Assembly: GCF_049331405.1 (NCBI RefSeq)
Contig: NZ_CP186274.1
Location: 5,084,001 to 5,148,000 of the forward strand
Source of the DNA: PoT sp049331405
Lineage (GTDB): Bacteria > Planctomycetota > Planctomycetia > Isosphaerales > Isosphaeraceae
DNA length: 64,000 nt
Direction of reading: 5' to 3'
The notes under the pieces are model-generated. The model did not search any database. It was not told where the DNA came from and worked only from the letters and a program-made list of their open reading frames with translations. Shown piece after piece: positions 51,258 to 60,754 of this stretch. Each line of letters opens with the position of its first letter. Positions within the stretch are counted from its first letter, which is position 1. The position numbers and the translations under genes are program-made.

Positions 51258-51635
51258 TTAGATTTCCGACCGACAATAGTGGTCGATCATCGTGACGGCC
51301 CGCATTGCCAGATTCTGGTCCGGCACCACAACAATTGCTCGTTTGGTGGTGTCCCCGTATTCGTCCATCTCGTTCAACACCATCATCGGCGAGCCATTTT
51401 TGTCTGTTCCGGTTGTGAACGTGTTGTACGACTCGACCTTTAAGCGTTCATCCGCACCTGCGAGGTACTGCTCGAAATCCGACAGGTCACGCTCGGAGTT
51501 GATCCTGACGAAGTCGGTCCCGTTCTGGCGTTTCAGCCAGAGTGGGCTCGTGACGTCACCCTTCTTCCAGGTGCGGTAGCGGCCCGGCGTGAACAGCTCC
51601 GAGGCGGTGGATAGGTACAGTGTCGACTTGCTCAT
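51258..51635 (-). CDS. Hypothetical phage protein
   Basis: A 125-residue protein from ATG 51635 with AAGGAG upstream (MSKSTLYLSTASELFTPGRY..., then RAIVVVPDQNLAMRAVTMID). Alpha/beta. Unknown. Confidence 0.65.
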   Translation of the reverse strand: MSKSTLYLSTASELFTPGRYRTWKKGDVTSPLWLKRQNGTDFVRINSERDLSDFEQYLAGADERLKVESYNTFTTGTDKNGSPMMVLNEMDEYGDTTKRAIVVVPDQNLAMRAVTMIDHYCRSEI

Positions 51636-51748
51636 TTTGCTCTCCTTCGTTTGCAGATTGACTTGTAAGGGTACGGGCCGGGGCGTAACCAACGGCTTGA
51701 ACGCCATCCCTTGGGACATACTTCCGTGCCCATCTAAATCAACCGGTT

Positions 51749-51979
51749 CTACAACCTACTCGTCTTCCAGTCCCATTCGACGTCGCTCATGCGGCCGTCG
51801 TCCTCTTCGTCTTCCTCTGCCGCCTTTCGCTCCTCTTCCGAGGCATGACGCATCGCATCCTGCAGGGCCTGATATGGCTCGGGGAATCCGCCCTCGGCTT
51901 CGGCGTCTTTCGTGACCCAGGCCCAACCTTCGCGGAATTGCTCGATGACGTACTCGGTGCCGTTCAGGTTCGTGATCAT
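51749..51979 (-). CDS. Small acidic hypothetical protein
   Basis: A 76-residue acidic protein (MITNLNGTEYVIEQFREGWA..., then EERKAAEEDEEDDGRMSD). ATGA overlap with the regulator gene stop. Unknown. Confidence 0.6.
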   Translation of the reverse strand: MITNLNGTEYVIEQFREGWAWVTKDAEAEGGFPEPYQALQDAMRHASEEERKAAEEDEEDDGRMSDVEWDWKTSRL

Positions 51980-52227
51980 GATTGGGTTCCTTTGCTCTTC
52001 CTGCGTTCCTCAAAGCGTTCCCAATCGTCGGTCGCTTGCCACTTGAGCAAATCGAGCGCCCCCACCCCCATCGCAGCCTGGGCCTTCGACGCGAACTCGA
52101 CCGAGATCCCCCTTTTGCCGTTCATGAGGTCCGACAGGTAGCTCGGGCTTATGCCGATCAGCATAGCCGCTTTCCTGATTCCGCCAGCCTTCTCTATCTT
52201 CTTCTGAAGGGTCTCCATCGGGGTCAT
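51976..52227 (-). CDS. XRE/HigA-like helix-turn-helix regulator
   Basis: An 83-residue protein from ATG 52227. MTPMETLQKKIEKAGGIRKA then AAMLIGISPSYLSDLMNGKR is a Cro/C1-type helix-turn-helix. It is the first gene of the leftward run from 52.2 kb and could control these genes. Confidence 0.75.
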   Translation of the reverse strand: MTPMETLQKKIEKAGGIRKAAMLIGISPSYLSDLMNGKRGISVEFASKAQAAMGVGALDLLKWQATDDWERFEERRKSKGTQS

Positions 52228-52382
52228 TCGTTTCTCCGGACACTTGTTTGTCGATGAATAAGCTGTAGCGCGCTTCCGCGAACGCGTCAACAACTATTTC
52301 CCTCCTTGTGCGACACACTCCCGTCGCCTTGTGCCGGTCTTCTAGCTACCCCTCCGATATGTGATAATCCGAGGTTGTGGGA

Positions 52383-53159
52383 ATGGCGGCTGATGAGAGA
52401 AGGCCTTTTCATCGGACTCGGAACATGCGAGATCAGAAGGAACGCACTCGCCTCGTCGAGCAGGCCCGCCAGCATCTGGAGGCGGCGGGTCGCCCTCGGC
52501 TCGTGATGCTCGCGATGCTTTCTGTCACCCTGGGCGTCGGATTCCTCTCCTCCGTCGCGATGCTCCATCTCGGGGTAGCGAGGATGCCGATCCGCTACCC
52601 GCTGGCGGTAGGGGTCGCCTATGCGACTTTCCTTGGCATGCTGCGAATGTGGCTCGAGCGGCAGGTAACTGCCGCAATGATCCGGGACGATCCCGAAGGG
52701 CTGCTCGTGCCAGGAGTTGCGGCCTTTGGCGCTGCGGCCATCGGTAAGGACCTTGCCGGGAACCTGGCCCCCAGGGACCAGGGCCGGCGCAAAGGATCGG
52801 GAGGCGGGGGATTCGGCCACTTCGGCAACATCGGGGGCGGGGGCGACGGCCTGAGTGCATTGGTGATCCTGGTGCTCATCGCGGGTCTTTGCACGCTGAT
52901 CGTCAGCGTGTACCTTGTTGTGACCTCTCCCCTGCTGCTTGCGGAGCTATTCGTCGATGGGGTGCTCCTCGGCGCGATGTCGCGTGCGATCACCCCCGAA
53001 TCGGCTCCTCATTGGTCGAGATCGGCCGTGCGTCGGACGTGGCTGTCGGCGATTGTAATGGCCGTGGTCTTCGGCCTGGTGGGGTTCGGCATCGAGCGTA
53101 TCGCCCCCGGCTCGCATACGTTGGCCGAGGCCTGGGCTGCCGAGAAATCCCATCGATAG
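52383..53159 (+). CDS. Multi-pass membrane protein with Gly-rich loop
   Basis: About 258 residues (start 52383 or 52425). Four or so membrane segments: VMLAMLSVTLGVGFLSSVAM, YPLAVGVAYATFLGML, LSALVILVLIAGLCTLIVSV and LSAIVMAVVFGLVGFGIERI. A Gly-rich stretch (GSGGGGFGHFGNIGGGGDG) lies between segments. Its function is not clear. Confidence 0.65.
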   Translation: MAADERRPFHRTRNMRDQKERTRLVEQARQHLEAAGRPRLVMLAMLSVTLGVGFLSSVAMLHLGVARMPIRYPLAVGVAYATFLGMLRMWLERQVTAAMIRDDPEGLLVPGVAAFGAAAIGKDLAGNLAPRDQGRRKGSGGGGFGHFGNIGGGGDGLSALVILVLIAGLCTLIVSVYLVVTSPLLLAELFVDGVLLGAMSRAITPESAPHWSRSAVRRTWLSAIVMAVVFGLVGFGIERIAPGSHTLAEAWAAEKSHR

Positions 53160-53200
53160 GACCGGTTCTCCCGCTACCTTGAATTCGAGTCCACGCAGTC

Positions 53201-53404
53201 CTACCGCCCCCTCTGCCTCGTCTTCTCGAGGTTCGCCACGTTCACCCGCTCCGGGATGTTCGGCGTGTCCCACGCGATGGTCGCGAGCGTCGTCTCGCCG
53301 AGCGGCTTGATCTCCGTCACCTCGCCCCTGGCGTGGCAAATGTCCCCGGCATACTGCCCGGTCGAGCGGAGCCACTGCGCCGAATACCGCACGGTGTCGC
53401 CCAC
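53201..53404 (-). CDS. Small beta-rich phage protein
   Basis: A 67-residue protein (MGDTVRYSAQWLRSTGQYAG..., then GEVTEIKPLGETTLATIAWD), probably one small barrel. Function unknown. Confidence 0.6.
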   Translation of the reverse strand: MGDTVRYSAQWLRSTGQYAGDICHARGEVTEIKPLGETTLATIAWDTPNIPERVNVANLEKTRQRGR

Positions 53405-53433
53405 CTGGATCTTGCTCGTCCGTCCCGCCCAGC

Positions 53434-53820
53434 TCAGGCGGCGGCTTCCGGCTGATGCCGCTCCTTGCCTGCCAGTTTCGACAATTCCACGTCGGCCGCG
53501 TCCAGGTAGTGCTTGAAGACCGCGAGGATCCGGTTATTCGCCTCCCGCTCTGATGGGTCATCCGCGTTGATCTTGGTCGAATCCAGGAACTCATTCGCCA
53601 GGGCGGACCAACTGCCCGCGATCGCGTATGCCGTCCGCCACTGCTCTTCTGCGATCGCCAGGGCGTAGGACTTCGCTTTTTCGAGGATCGCGTCATGGAG
53701 CCGGCAACCGCTCTCCTGCAGGTCGTCGCGGCGCGGCCAGAGTGGGGCCGAGATGATGATCTCCAATGCTGCCAGCTTGATGTTGATCTGCTCGATGTCC
53801 TCCCTCGCCGTCTCGACCAT
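53434..53820 (-). CDS. Helical hypothetical phage protein
   Basis: A 128-residue protein from ATG 53820 (MVETAREDIEQINIKLAALE..., then LDAADVELSKLAGKERHQPE). Long helices, probable coiled coil. No family known. Confidence 0.6.
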   Translation of the reverse strand: MVETAREDIEQINIKLAALEIIISAPLWPRRDDLQESGCRLHDAILEKAKSYALAIAEEQWRTAYAIAGSWSALANEFLDSTKINADDPSEREANNRILAVFKHYLDAADVELSKLAGKERHQPEAAA

Positions 53821-53970
53821 CGGGTGCCTCCTTGCCTGTTGCCCTATAGGACGTGGGTAACACGCCCCGCATCCCATCGTCAATCTCTTATATAGCTTGC
53901 GCAGTCCCCAGCCCCGCGCTACGGTCGCCACGTTGTTTTGCGATCCCGAATCCTCATTGAGGACCACAAC

Positions 53971-54621
53971 GTGGAAGATCGTATTCGTCCGCTGCTCACG
54001 CTGGGCAACGGGAAGGTGGGAGAGGCCATACACCTCTGGTCGATCCCCGCGCTCGCAACCTGCCCCGGACGCACTTCGGTATGTTCGCGGGGGTGCTATG
54101 CCCGCCAAGGCCGGTTCCTGCTGCCCGCGGTCAAGGAACGGCTCGGCTGGTGCCTCGAGCAATCGAAGCTCGAAGAATTCGCCCCGAGCATGATCGCCGA
54201 GATCAAGCGGAGAGGCGCTCTGGTCGTCCGCGTCCATGTGGCCGGCGACTTCTATTCCGCCGAATACGCGGAGAAATGGCTCGCCGTCATGAAGGGCTGC
54301 CCGAGGACGCGGTTCTACGGCTACAGCCGGTCGTGGCGCATCCACGATATCGCCCCGGTACTCGAGGAGATGGCACGGCTCCGCTGCTGCCGCCTCTGGT
54401 ACAGCCTGGATGCCGAGACCGGATTGCCCGATTCGGTGCCGCCCGGCATCCGCCTGGCCTACATGCAGGTGAACGACGACCGCCCCGAGCAGGCCGACCT
54501 GGTCTTCCGGGTCCGGCGCCTCAGGAAGGAATCGACCGATGGCATGCCCGTCTGCCCGCAGGAGACCGCGAAGGGCAAGTCGACGACCTGCGGCGGCTGC
54601 GGCATCTGCTGGAAGCGATAA
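53971..54621 (+). CDS. Phage GP88-like protein
   Basis: A 216-residue protein from GTG 53971 with GAGGA upstream. LTLGNGKVGEAIHLWSIPAL, then CPGRTSVCSRGCYARQGRF and VVRVHVAGDFYSAEYAEKWL, match the phage family called gene product 88. The last Cys group (TTCGGCGICW) and the first Cys set may bind metal or Fe-S. Its role in phages is unknown. A terminator follows. Confidence 0.8.
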   Translation: MEDRIRPLLTLGNGKVGEAIHLWSIPALATCPGRTSVCSRGCYARQGRFLLPAVKERLGWCLEQSKLEEFAPSMIAEIKRRGALVVRVHVAGDFYSAEYAEKWLAVMKGCPRTRFYGYSRSWRIHDIAPVLEEMARLRCCRLWYSLDAETGLPDSVPPGIRLAYMQVNDDRPEQADLVFRVRRLRKESTDGMPVCPQETAKGKSTTCGGCGICWKR

Positions 54622-54628
54622 TGAAAAT

Positions 54629-54660
54629 CCCGCGATCCCCGTGAGGGGACGCGGGTTTTT
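54629..54660 (+). terminator. Rho-independent terminator after the GP88-like gene
   Basis: CCCGCG/CGCGGG outer stem with an inner TCCCC/GGGGA pair, then TTTTT. Confidence 0.75.
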
Positions 54661-54697
54661 CTTTGGAGCGAGTCCAATCCGCCCTCGAAATCGCCGG

Positions 54698-55510
54698 TCA
54701 GATCAATTTCGACATTTCTTCTGCCAACCTCCACAGCGCCCGATTCGTCTTGATGTCGGCGTCCACGGCCTTGATCGGCCTGGTCGTCGTCCGGCGGCCG
54801 GACCTTGCCGTGCCGGGCACGCCGCCCTGGGTCAAACTTTCCTGCGCGACGTTCAGGGTTTTCCAGAGGTCGCGGGTCCCGTCCGGTGCCGGGCGATCTT
54901 CGCTCCTGCGGGGTGCGAGGATCTGGGCGGGCTCGATGGCGGTGGTCGCGTCGCGGACCTCCAGGGCGGCCGAGGCGAAGGCGAGCTGCTGCGGCATGGT
55001 CAGCGGCAGGGCCTTCCATTCCTCGATCCGGGCCATGGTCCTGGGCGCATCCTCGACGATGCGGAAGGTGGCGTCGATCACGCGGGAGTCGAAATCCTTC
55101 CCGCCGGAGTGCTTGACGCTGATCCCGCCGAAGTCGGCCGAGGCCACGATCAAGCCGTTGGAACATACCAGGCGGAAGATCCCGCTGTTGAAGCGATATG
55201 CCGCGGTCCCGTCGTGGCTGTTGGACAGGATCAGCTCGGGCGTCTCGGCCTCCGTCGACTCGAGGTGGGCGGCATGCCTGAGCCTGACCATGTGCCGTGT
55301 GAAGTCCCCCTTGCCTTCGATGCGGCTGCGGCTCTGTTTCGCCTTGACCGGGTGGAAGCCCTGGTCGCGGAGCAGGTCGATGACGTGGATGGTGGGGACG
55401 AATCGGTAACTCTCGGACATGGCCCGCCAGGGCGTGGCGGCGAAGACGCTGGGTGCGGAGCGGCGGATCTGATCGTTGTCCAGGATGCTGGGCAGGGTCG
55501 AGACGGTCAT
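54698..55510 (-). CDS. DUF932-family phage/plasmid protein
   Basis: A 270-residue protein from ATG 55510 (a longer start at 55537 is possible). VPTIHVIDLLRDQGFHPVKA, then FRLVCSNGLIVASADFGGIS and HSGGKDFDSRVIDATFRIVE, are typical DUF932 blocks. These proteins are carried by many phages and plasmids, role unknown. GGGAG precedes the start. Confidence 0.8.
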   Translation of the reverse strand: MTVSTLPSILDNDQIRRSAPSVFAATPWRAMSESYRFVPTIHVIDLLRDQGFHPVKAKQSRSRIEGKGDFTRHMVRLRHAAHLESTEAETPELILSNSHDGTAAYRFNSGIFRLVCSNGLIVASADFGGISVKHSGGKDFDSRVIDATFRIVEDAPRTMARIEEWKALPLTMPQQLAFASAALEVRDATTAIEPAQILAPRRSEDRPAPDGTRDLWKTLNVAQESLTQGGVPGTARSGRRTTTRPIKAVDADIKTNRALWRLAEEMSKLI

Positions 55511-55984
55511 GATGCTGGCTCCCGTTGAGAATCCCATGCTGGCCTTGAGTTAAGCGTGCAACGCGCGCGCGACTCGAAAGGGCGGCGGGGGCGGAAGCAC
55601 CCATCGGGCGGGTGAAGGGGTCAAGGGAGGAACCCGCGACTGCACACGCGTAACGGAGTGGAGCACGGAAGTCGCGGGGCTCCAGCGGAGCGGCCCTTGA
55701 CCCCGAGGGCGGCAGCCCTGATGGCGTCAGGGATCGGGAGGGGCCGCAGGCGTCACGGAGTGACCGCAGCCCGCGAGAGCCCGGCCCCGGAGGGGAGATG
55801 CCCGAGAAGAGTCCCCGATTGCGCCGAATAAGGCGGCGAAGCGTGGCCATCCCGCTGCGAGATAGATGTAACGACAGCCCCGACATGCGATAATCTCGCC
55901 GATCCGGCTCATGGAGTTCCGCGAATCGCCGCCCCCTGGGCAAATTGGCTTCATCACCTGAGGAGCAGGAGTTCCCCCGATCGA
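55511..55984. other. Intergenic, GC-rich, mostly structured
   Basis: No credible gene. Contains the multi-hairpin element described at 55617-55825. Confidence 0.6.
55617..55825. ncRNA. Candidate structured non-coding RNA or repeat element
   Basis: Nested stems: outer GGGGTCAAGGG (55617-55627) with CCCTTGACCCC (55694-55704), inner CCCGCGACT with AGTCGCGGG (55633-55641 and 55670-55678). Then CCCTGA/TCAGGG (55716-55732), and GGGGCCG/CGGCCCC (55740-55788) holding GTCAC-GGA-GTGAC. Coding frames across it have stops or poor usage. Strand unknown. Could be a structured RNA, an origin-like or repeat element. Confidence 0.45.
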
Positions 55985-56077
55985 CGTCGGGCACTTCACC
56001 CGGAGATTCAAGGGGATGAGATCGCCTTGTTGATTCGGGACTTCCTCACCGAGCACGTCAAGGAGTGGACCGGATGA
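55985..56077 (+). CDS. Fragment, C-terminus of an upstream protein
   Basis: A frame ending LHPEIQGDEIALLIRDFLTE then HVKEWTG and a stop. It looks like the last helix of an alpha/beta hydrolase-type protein. The upstream part is missing. Confidence 0.4.
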   Translation, partial: RRALHPEIQGDEIALLIRDFLTEHVKEWTG

Positions 56078-56150
56078 GGAGTTTTGCGATGAAATTCAGC
56101 AAGGGCGATACCGCCCTGGTCGTGATCGATCCCCAGAACGATGTCCTTAG

Positions 56151-57544
56151 TACTACAGTTGTATTTGAAAGCCTGGCCCCGTAGGATGTTGCGCACGGAG
56201 GCCGAGCTATGCAAGCACAACCTGCGGCCGTGGACATCCGCGGCTGGGCCCGCGAGATGGACTCCATCGGCGGGCGCCTGGCCCGCTTCTTCCCCCGTTC
56301 CGAGCCCCGTCGCCGCGCCATCGCGTATCTCCGGGGCTCCTCTCCGACGCCCGGCGCAAGAACGGCTGGCAGCTCGCCGAGGAGGCCGGCGACGAGTCCC
56401 CCTATGGCGTCCAGCACCTCCTCGGCCGCGCCGACTGGGACGCCGACCGCGTCCGCGACGACCTGGTCGCCTACGCCCGGGAACATCTGGCCGACCCCCG
56501 GGGCGTGCTGATCGTCGACGAGACCGGCTTCCTCAAGAAGGGCACGAAATCCGCGGGCGTGCAGCGGCAGTATTCCGGCACCGCCGGCCGGATCGAGAAC
56601 TGCCAGATCGGGGTCTTCCTGGCCTTCGCCGGCCGCCGAGGGCAGGCGCTCATCGACCGCGAGTTGTACCTGCCGAAGGAGTGGGCCGACGACCCCGACC
56701 GCCGCGAGGCGGCCCACATCCCGCCCGAGGAGGGATTCGCCACCGAGCCGCGGCTGGCCGAGCGGATGCTCGAGCGGGCGCGGCGGGCCGGGGTGGTGGC
56801 GGCCTGGGTGACCGGCGACGCGGTCTACGGCGGCGACGTACGCCTCCGTCGGGCGTTGGAGGCGGCCGGCCAGCCGTACGTGCTGGCGGTCAGGAGCGAC
56901 CTGAGGCTCTACGACGGCCGGACTCGAGATCGGGTCGACGCGATCGCCGACCGGCTGCCGGCCCGCGCGTGGCGCCGGGCGAGCGCCGGGGTCGGGTCGA
57001 AGGGGCCGCGGTGGTACGACTGGGCGGCCGAGCCGTTCGGCGAGGTCGACGGCCGGGGTTGGCAGCTCCGGCTGCTGGTCCGCAGGGGCCGCGACCGGCC
57101 GGAGGAGCGGGCCTACTACCTGTGCCGCGGGCCGGCGGGCACGCCGAGGGCGGAGCTGGCCCGGGTCGCGGGCTCGAGGTGGGCGGTGGAGGAGTGCTTC
57201 GAGCGGGCCAAGGGGGATTGCGGGCTGGCCGACTACGAGGTGCGGTCGTGGCCCGGCTGGCATCGGCATGTGACGCTGTCGATGTTCGCGCTGGCGATGC
57301 TGGCGGTGATCCGGTCGCGGTCGTCGGCCCGGCCGTCGCCGCGCGAAAAGGGGGCCCGCGGCTGATCCCGCTGACGGTGCCCGAGGTCAGGATCCTCCTG
57401 CTCCGGGTGGTGTGGGGCCGGCTGGAACCGGCCGAGCGTGCGCTGGCGTGGTCGGACTGGCGGAGGGCACACCAGCAGCACGCCAAGGAGTGTCACTACA
57501 GGAAACGCGGGGCGCGACCTCCTTGATTAAATACAACTGTAGTA
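56151..57544 (+). mobile_element. IS701-family insertion sequence, copy 2
   Basis: 1394 bases with ends TACTACAGTTGTA and TACAACTGTAGTA, flanked by TTAG on both sides (56147-56150 and 57545-57548). Confidence 0.92.
56209..57523 (+). pseudogene. IS701-family transposase, frameshifted near 56.33 kb
   Basis: Same protein as copy 1. It starts MQAQPAAVDIRGWAREMDSI, loses one G in a G-run near 56.33 kb (four here, five in copy 1), and continues in the correct frame through VDETGFLKKGTKSAGVQRQY and AKGDCGLADYEVRSWPGWHR. Another run near 57.35 kb also differs. The consensus of copies 1 and 2 would be intact. Confidence 0.85.
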
Positions 57545-58134
57545 TTAGCGAGAGGGGCGTCTCCTGGGGGCTGGTCGGCGAGAGCGTCAAGGAGAATGAC
57601 ACCGTCGAGAACCTCGACCGCCTCTTCAAGGCCGCCAAGGGCGGCGGCTACGAGGTCTTCATCTCTCCCCACTACCTGTATCCTGCCGACCAGGCATGGG
57701 GTTTCGGCGGGGCGGCCGAGAGGATGATGCTCGAGGGCAAGGAGTTCTTCCGTCCGGATCCGCTCAGCCTCGAAGGGTTGGACAGCTCCGGGGCCGACTG
57801 GCTCGACCGGTACAGGCCCTACATCGAGGACGGCAAGACGGTCGTGGTCAGCCCCCACAAGGTCTGGGGGCCGCAGACCAACGACCTCGTCCTCCAGCTC
57901 CGCAAGCGCCGCATCGGCCGGGTCATCCTGTCCGGGATGCTCGCCAATCTCTGCGTCGAGAGCCACCTGCGCGAGCTGATCGAGCAGGGATTCGAGGTCG
58001 CCGTGGTCAAGGACGCGACGGCGGGCCCCAGGCATCCCGATCTTGGCGACGGCTACGAGGCGGCCGTCGTCAATTACAACTTCATCGCCAACGCGGTGCT
58101 GACCACCGAGGAGGTGGTGGCCGCGATGCTTTAG

Positions 58135-58438
58135 GCGGGGGCGGCCGCCTGCCCGACGCTATCGACTACTGCGGTATTTTGACGTGCGGGCGTTCGGGGG
58201 ATGGGGGCGATTAACGCCGGAAGATCGAGCGCCTGACAAGTTGCGGATAGGCCAACCCCGAAGGGGAGATGCCAGGCCTGGATAGAATTCGCTTGCGCTG
58301 AACAACGTTTGGAGCTAATTTTTGAGAAACTCCGGGACGAGAGACGGGTATGGATAAGATATCGGACTGTTCACCTAATCGGTTGATTCGGGCATTGTAG
58401 TATGAGCGAATCGGATAGCCGTCCTATGACTTCGGACA
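58135..58438. other. Intergenic with short repeat
   Basis: No gene seen. Contains CCCCGAAGGGGAGATGCC (58256-58273), similar to a sequence at 55785. Confidence 0.5.
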
Positions 58439-58771
58439 TTAATCGCCTTTTCCGGGAGGTTGATCGCGCCCTCCGCGAATCAGTTCAAGAATCGCCTTCT
58501 TGCTCGCAGCAGGGTTTTGATTCCGCGAATCTCGCAAAACCTTCAATGTGCTGTGCACGACAATGCCCGTTGGCGCACTTTTCCATGGCTCATCCATCAC
58601 GTCATACACGGCGCCCAGCTTTTCTGTCACATCTTCTATCGATATGCATTTCTTATCTAGCAAGATTTCAAATAGTGCGAACGCTAAAGCGAAAACGCCG
58701 TCCGTCTTGTACTCCAATGCTTCGAGACGGCGCATGACAAGCGCCAGCGCGTTACTCGGCAGATCATTCAT
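58439..58771 (-). CDS. Hypothetical phage protein
   Basis: A 110-residue helical protein (MNDLPSNALALVMRRLEALE..., then VFALAFALFEILLDKKCISI). The leader before its ATG shares a sequence with that of the next gene. Unknown. Confidence 0.65.
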   Translation of the reverse strand: MNDLPSNALALVMRRLEALEYKTDGVFALAFALFEILLDKKCISIEDVTEKLGAVYDVMDEPWKSAPTGIVVHSTLKVLRDSRNQNPAASKKAILELIRGGRDQPPGKGD

Positions 58772-58816
58772 AAGGAATCCCTCTATGACAGTTGATACAG
58801 GCGAGCATTTCTCGGG

Positions 58817-59296
58817 CTATCGCGGCTTTTTCGACACTACAACTGGTGCGCGGCCTGCTCTCACGCCATGGTCTTTAATCTCAGCATCGCATTCATGACA
58901 CTCGTAGCTCTCCATAGGCGCTATGCCGCCGCCAATCTTTTTTTGCAGGATAGATTTCCTCTGATGTTGGTAGCATGCCTGACATATGTAATGAAACGGT
59001 TCGGCAGGCTCGGCCTCCTCTTTCAGAGCATAAGCAAAAACTCCCGAAGCAATCTCGGTAAGCTGATACCTCTCCTTCTCTGCGTCCCATGTTTCAAACT
59101 TAGTGACCTCTGCTTCAAGTTCGCGTATACGATCAACCATCGCCGTCTGTGCCGTATGGGCGTCCAAAACGATCTGCTGAAGCTCGATCTTCACGGCGTT
59201 GATATTGACCGACTTATCGAGGTGGTTAATGGACTTAATGAGATCAATGGCGTGCTTGAAACCCGTAGCCGCGATCTGGAAAATCTCTGTAGGCAT
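58817..59296 (-). CDS. Hypothetical phage protein with coiled coil and zinc ribbon
   Basis: A 159-residue protein from ATG 59296 (MPTEIFQIAATGFKHAIDLI). A middle coiled coil (VDRIRELEAEVTKFETWDAE) is followed by YICQACYQHQRKS and ECHECDAEI, a probable zinc ribbon. Unknown. Confidence 0.65.
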   Translation of the reverse strand: MPTEIFQIAATGFKHAIDLIKSINHLDKSVNINAVKIELQQIVLDAHTAQTAMVDRIRELEAEVTKFETWDAEKERYQLTEIASGVFAYALKEEAEPAEPFHYICQACYQHQRKSILQKKIGGGIAPMESYECHECDAEIKDHGVRAGRAPVVVSKKPR

Positions 59297-60754
59297 ATGG
59301 AATCCCCCTATGACAGTTGACGTAAGCAATCACACCATAGGGGGAAACGGGGCGGGTGTCACTGCGCATCCGAAGATTACGTGGAAACACCGCCTTTTGA
59401 TGTCGAGCTGTACTTTCCGCGACTTGAAGTATGCGAAAGGTTGAGATGTGGCGAGTAGACGGGGGCCGGCCCGAGCGGGACGATGGCGGTTACCACACTT
59501 CCTGACACCCCGTAAGGAGCCGGCCCCCATGACATCCTCGCATCCGACGCCCGCCCCATGCCAGTGGTTCGCGCGCCTCGCCGGCGTCCTCGACCGACGC
59601 TCCGCACCCAGGCTCGCGCTCCTGCTCCTCGGCTCCGTCCTGGCGCGGGGACGGCGCACCGTCACCGCCTGGATCCGCGCCGCAGGCCTCGGCGACGAGT
59701 TCCGACCCTGTTACACCGCCGTCGCCGCCGCCGGCAACAGGGCGGACGATATCGCCGCGCGGCTCGCCATGGCCGCGGTCCGCCCGCTGCTGGCCTCGTC
59801 GCCGAGGCTCACGCTCGCCCTGGACGACACACCCACCCGGCGGCACGGCCCGCGCGTCCAGGGGGCCGGCATCCATCACAACCCCACGCCCGGACCGGCC
59901 GGATCGCGCTACCTCTACGGCCACGTCTTCGTCGTCCTCGGCCTCCTGGCCGCCCACCCGGCACGGGGCGTCGCGGCCCTGCCGCTGCTGGCACGCCTCT
60001 ACGTCCGCAAGAAAGACCTGCCCGCCATCGACCCGAGGCACCGGCCCGAGTTCCGCACCAAGCTGCAGATGGCCGTCGAGCTGCTGACCTGGGCCGAGTC
60101 CCGGCTCGGGCTCCTGCGCAAGCCCATGTGGGTGGTCGCCGACGGGGCCTATGCCAAGGCGGCCTTGCTCAAGCCGGCGAAGGCCCTGGGCATGATGGTC
60201 GTGAGTCGGCTCCGCAGGGACGCGGCCCTGCGCAGCCTGCCCGGGCCGAAGCCGCCGGGGCGGCGCGGCCCGGATGCGATCGACCTGGCCAAGCGGGCCG
60301 GCCAGCGTCGCGGGTGGTCGACCGACACCTTCGAGTTGTACGGGGAGAAGGCGGTCAAGCGTTACAAGACGTTCACGGCGACCTGGCGCCCGGCCGGCGG
60401 GGCGATCCGGGTGGTGTTGGTGGACGAGCCGAAGGGCTGGCGTGCGTACTTCTGCACCGACTGCGAGGCGAGCGTGGCCGAGATCCTGGGGATGGTGGCC
60501 GATCGGTTCAGCCTGGAGATCACCTTCCGGGACTGCAAGCAGGTCGTGGGGGCGGGGCAGCAGCAGGTGCGGCTCATCCGGACCAGCCTCGGCGCGTTCC
60601 ACGTCTGCCTGTGGACGTTCACCCTGACCGAGGCGTGGCCCTGGGGCCGGGAGGACGGTGAGTTGGTGGACCGGTCGGCCTCGCCGTGGGACAGCCCGTC
60701 GCGTCGCCCGAACCACGCGGACTAGCGGCGGGCGTGGCGTGGTGCGATGCTTAG

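Larger units (their letters stand above)
56089..58134 (+). pseudogene. Isochorismatase-like cysteine hydrolase split by IS701 copy 2; frame restored after removal
   Basis: MKFSKGDTALVVIDPQNDVL (Asp14) is cut at the TTAG duplication and resumes SERGVSWGLVGESVKENDTV. Later blocks include VVVSPHKVWGPQTNDLVLQL (Lys) and GMLANLCVESHLRELIEQGF (Cys nucleophile). Without the element the gene is 648 bases, 215 residues, with the Asp-Lys-Cys triad complete. It would act on a small amide or ester. Confidence 0.85.

Noticed and set aside
54459..55994. A 511-codon minus-strand frame
   Set aside because: Shadow across the DUF932 gene, the GP88-like gene end and the structured region; no protein-like composition over its length.
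55727..56056. A 109-codon minus-strand frame in the structured region
   Set aside because: It crosses hairpins, has mixed composition and no Shine-Dalgarno; treated as chance.
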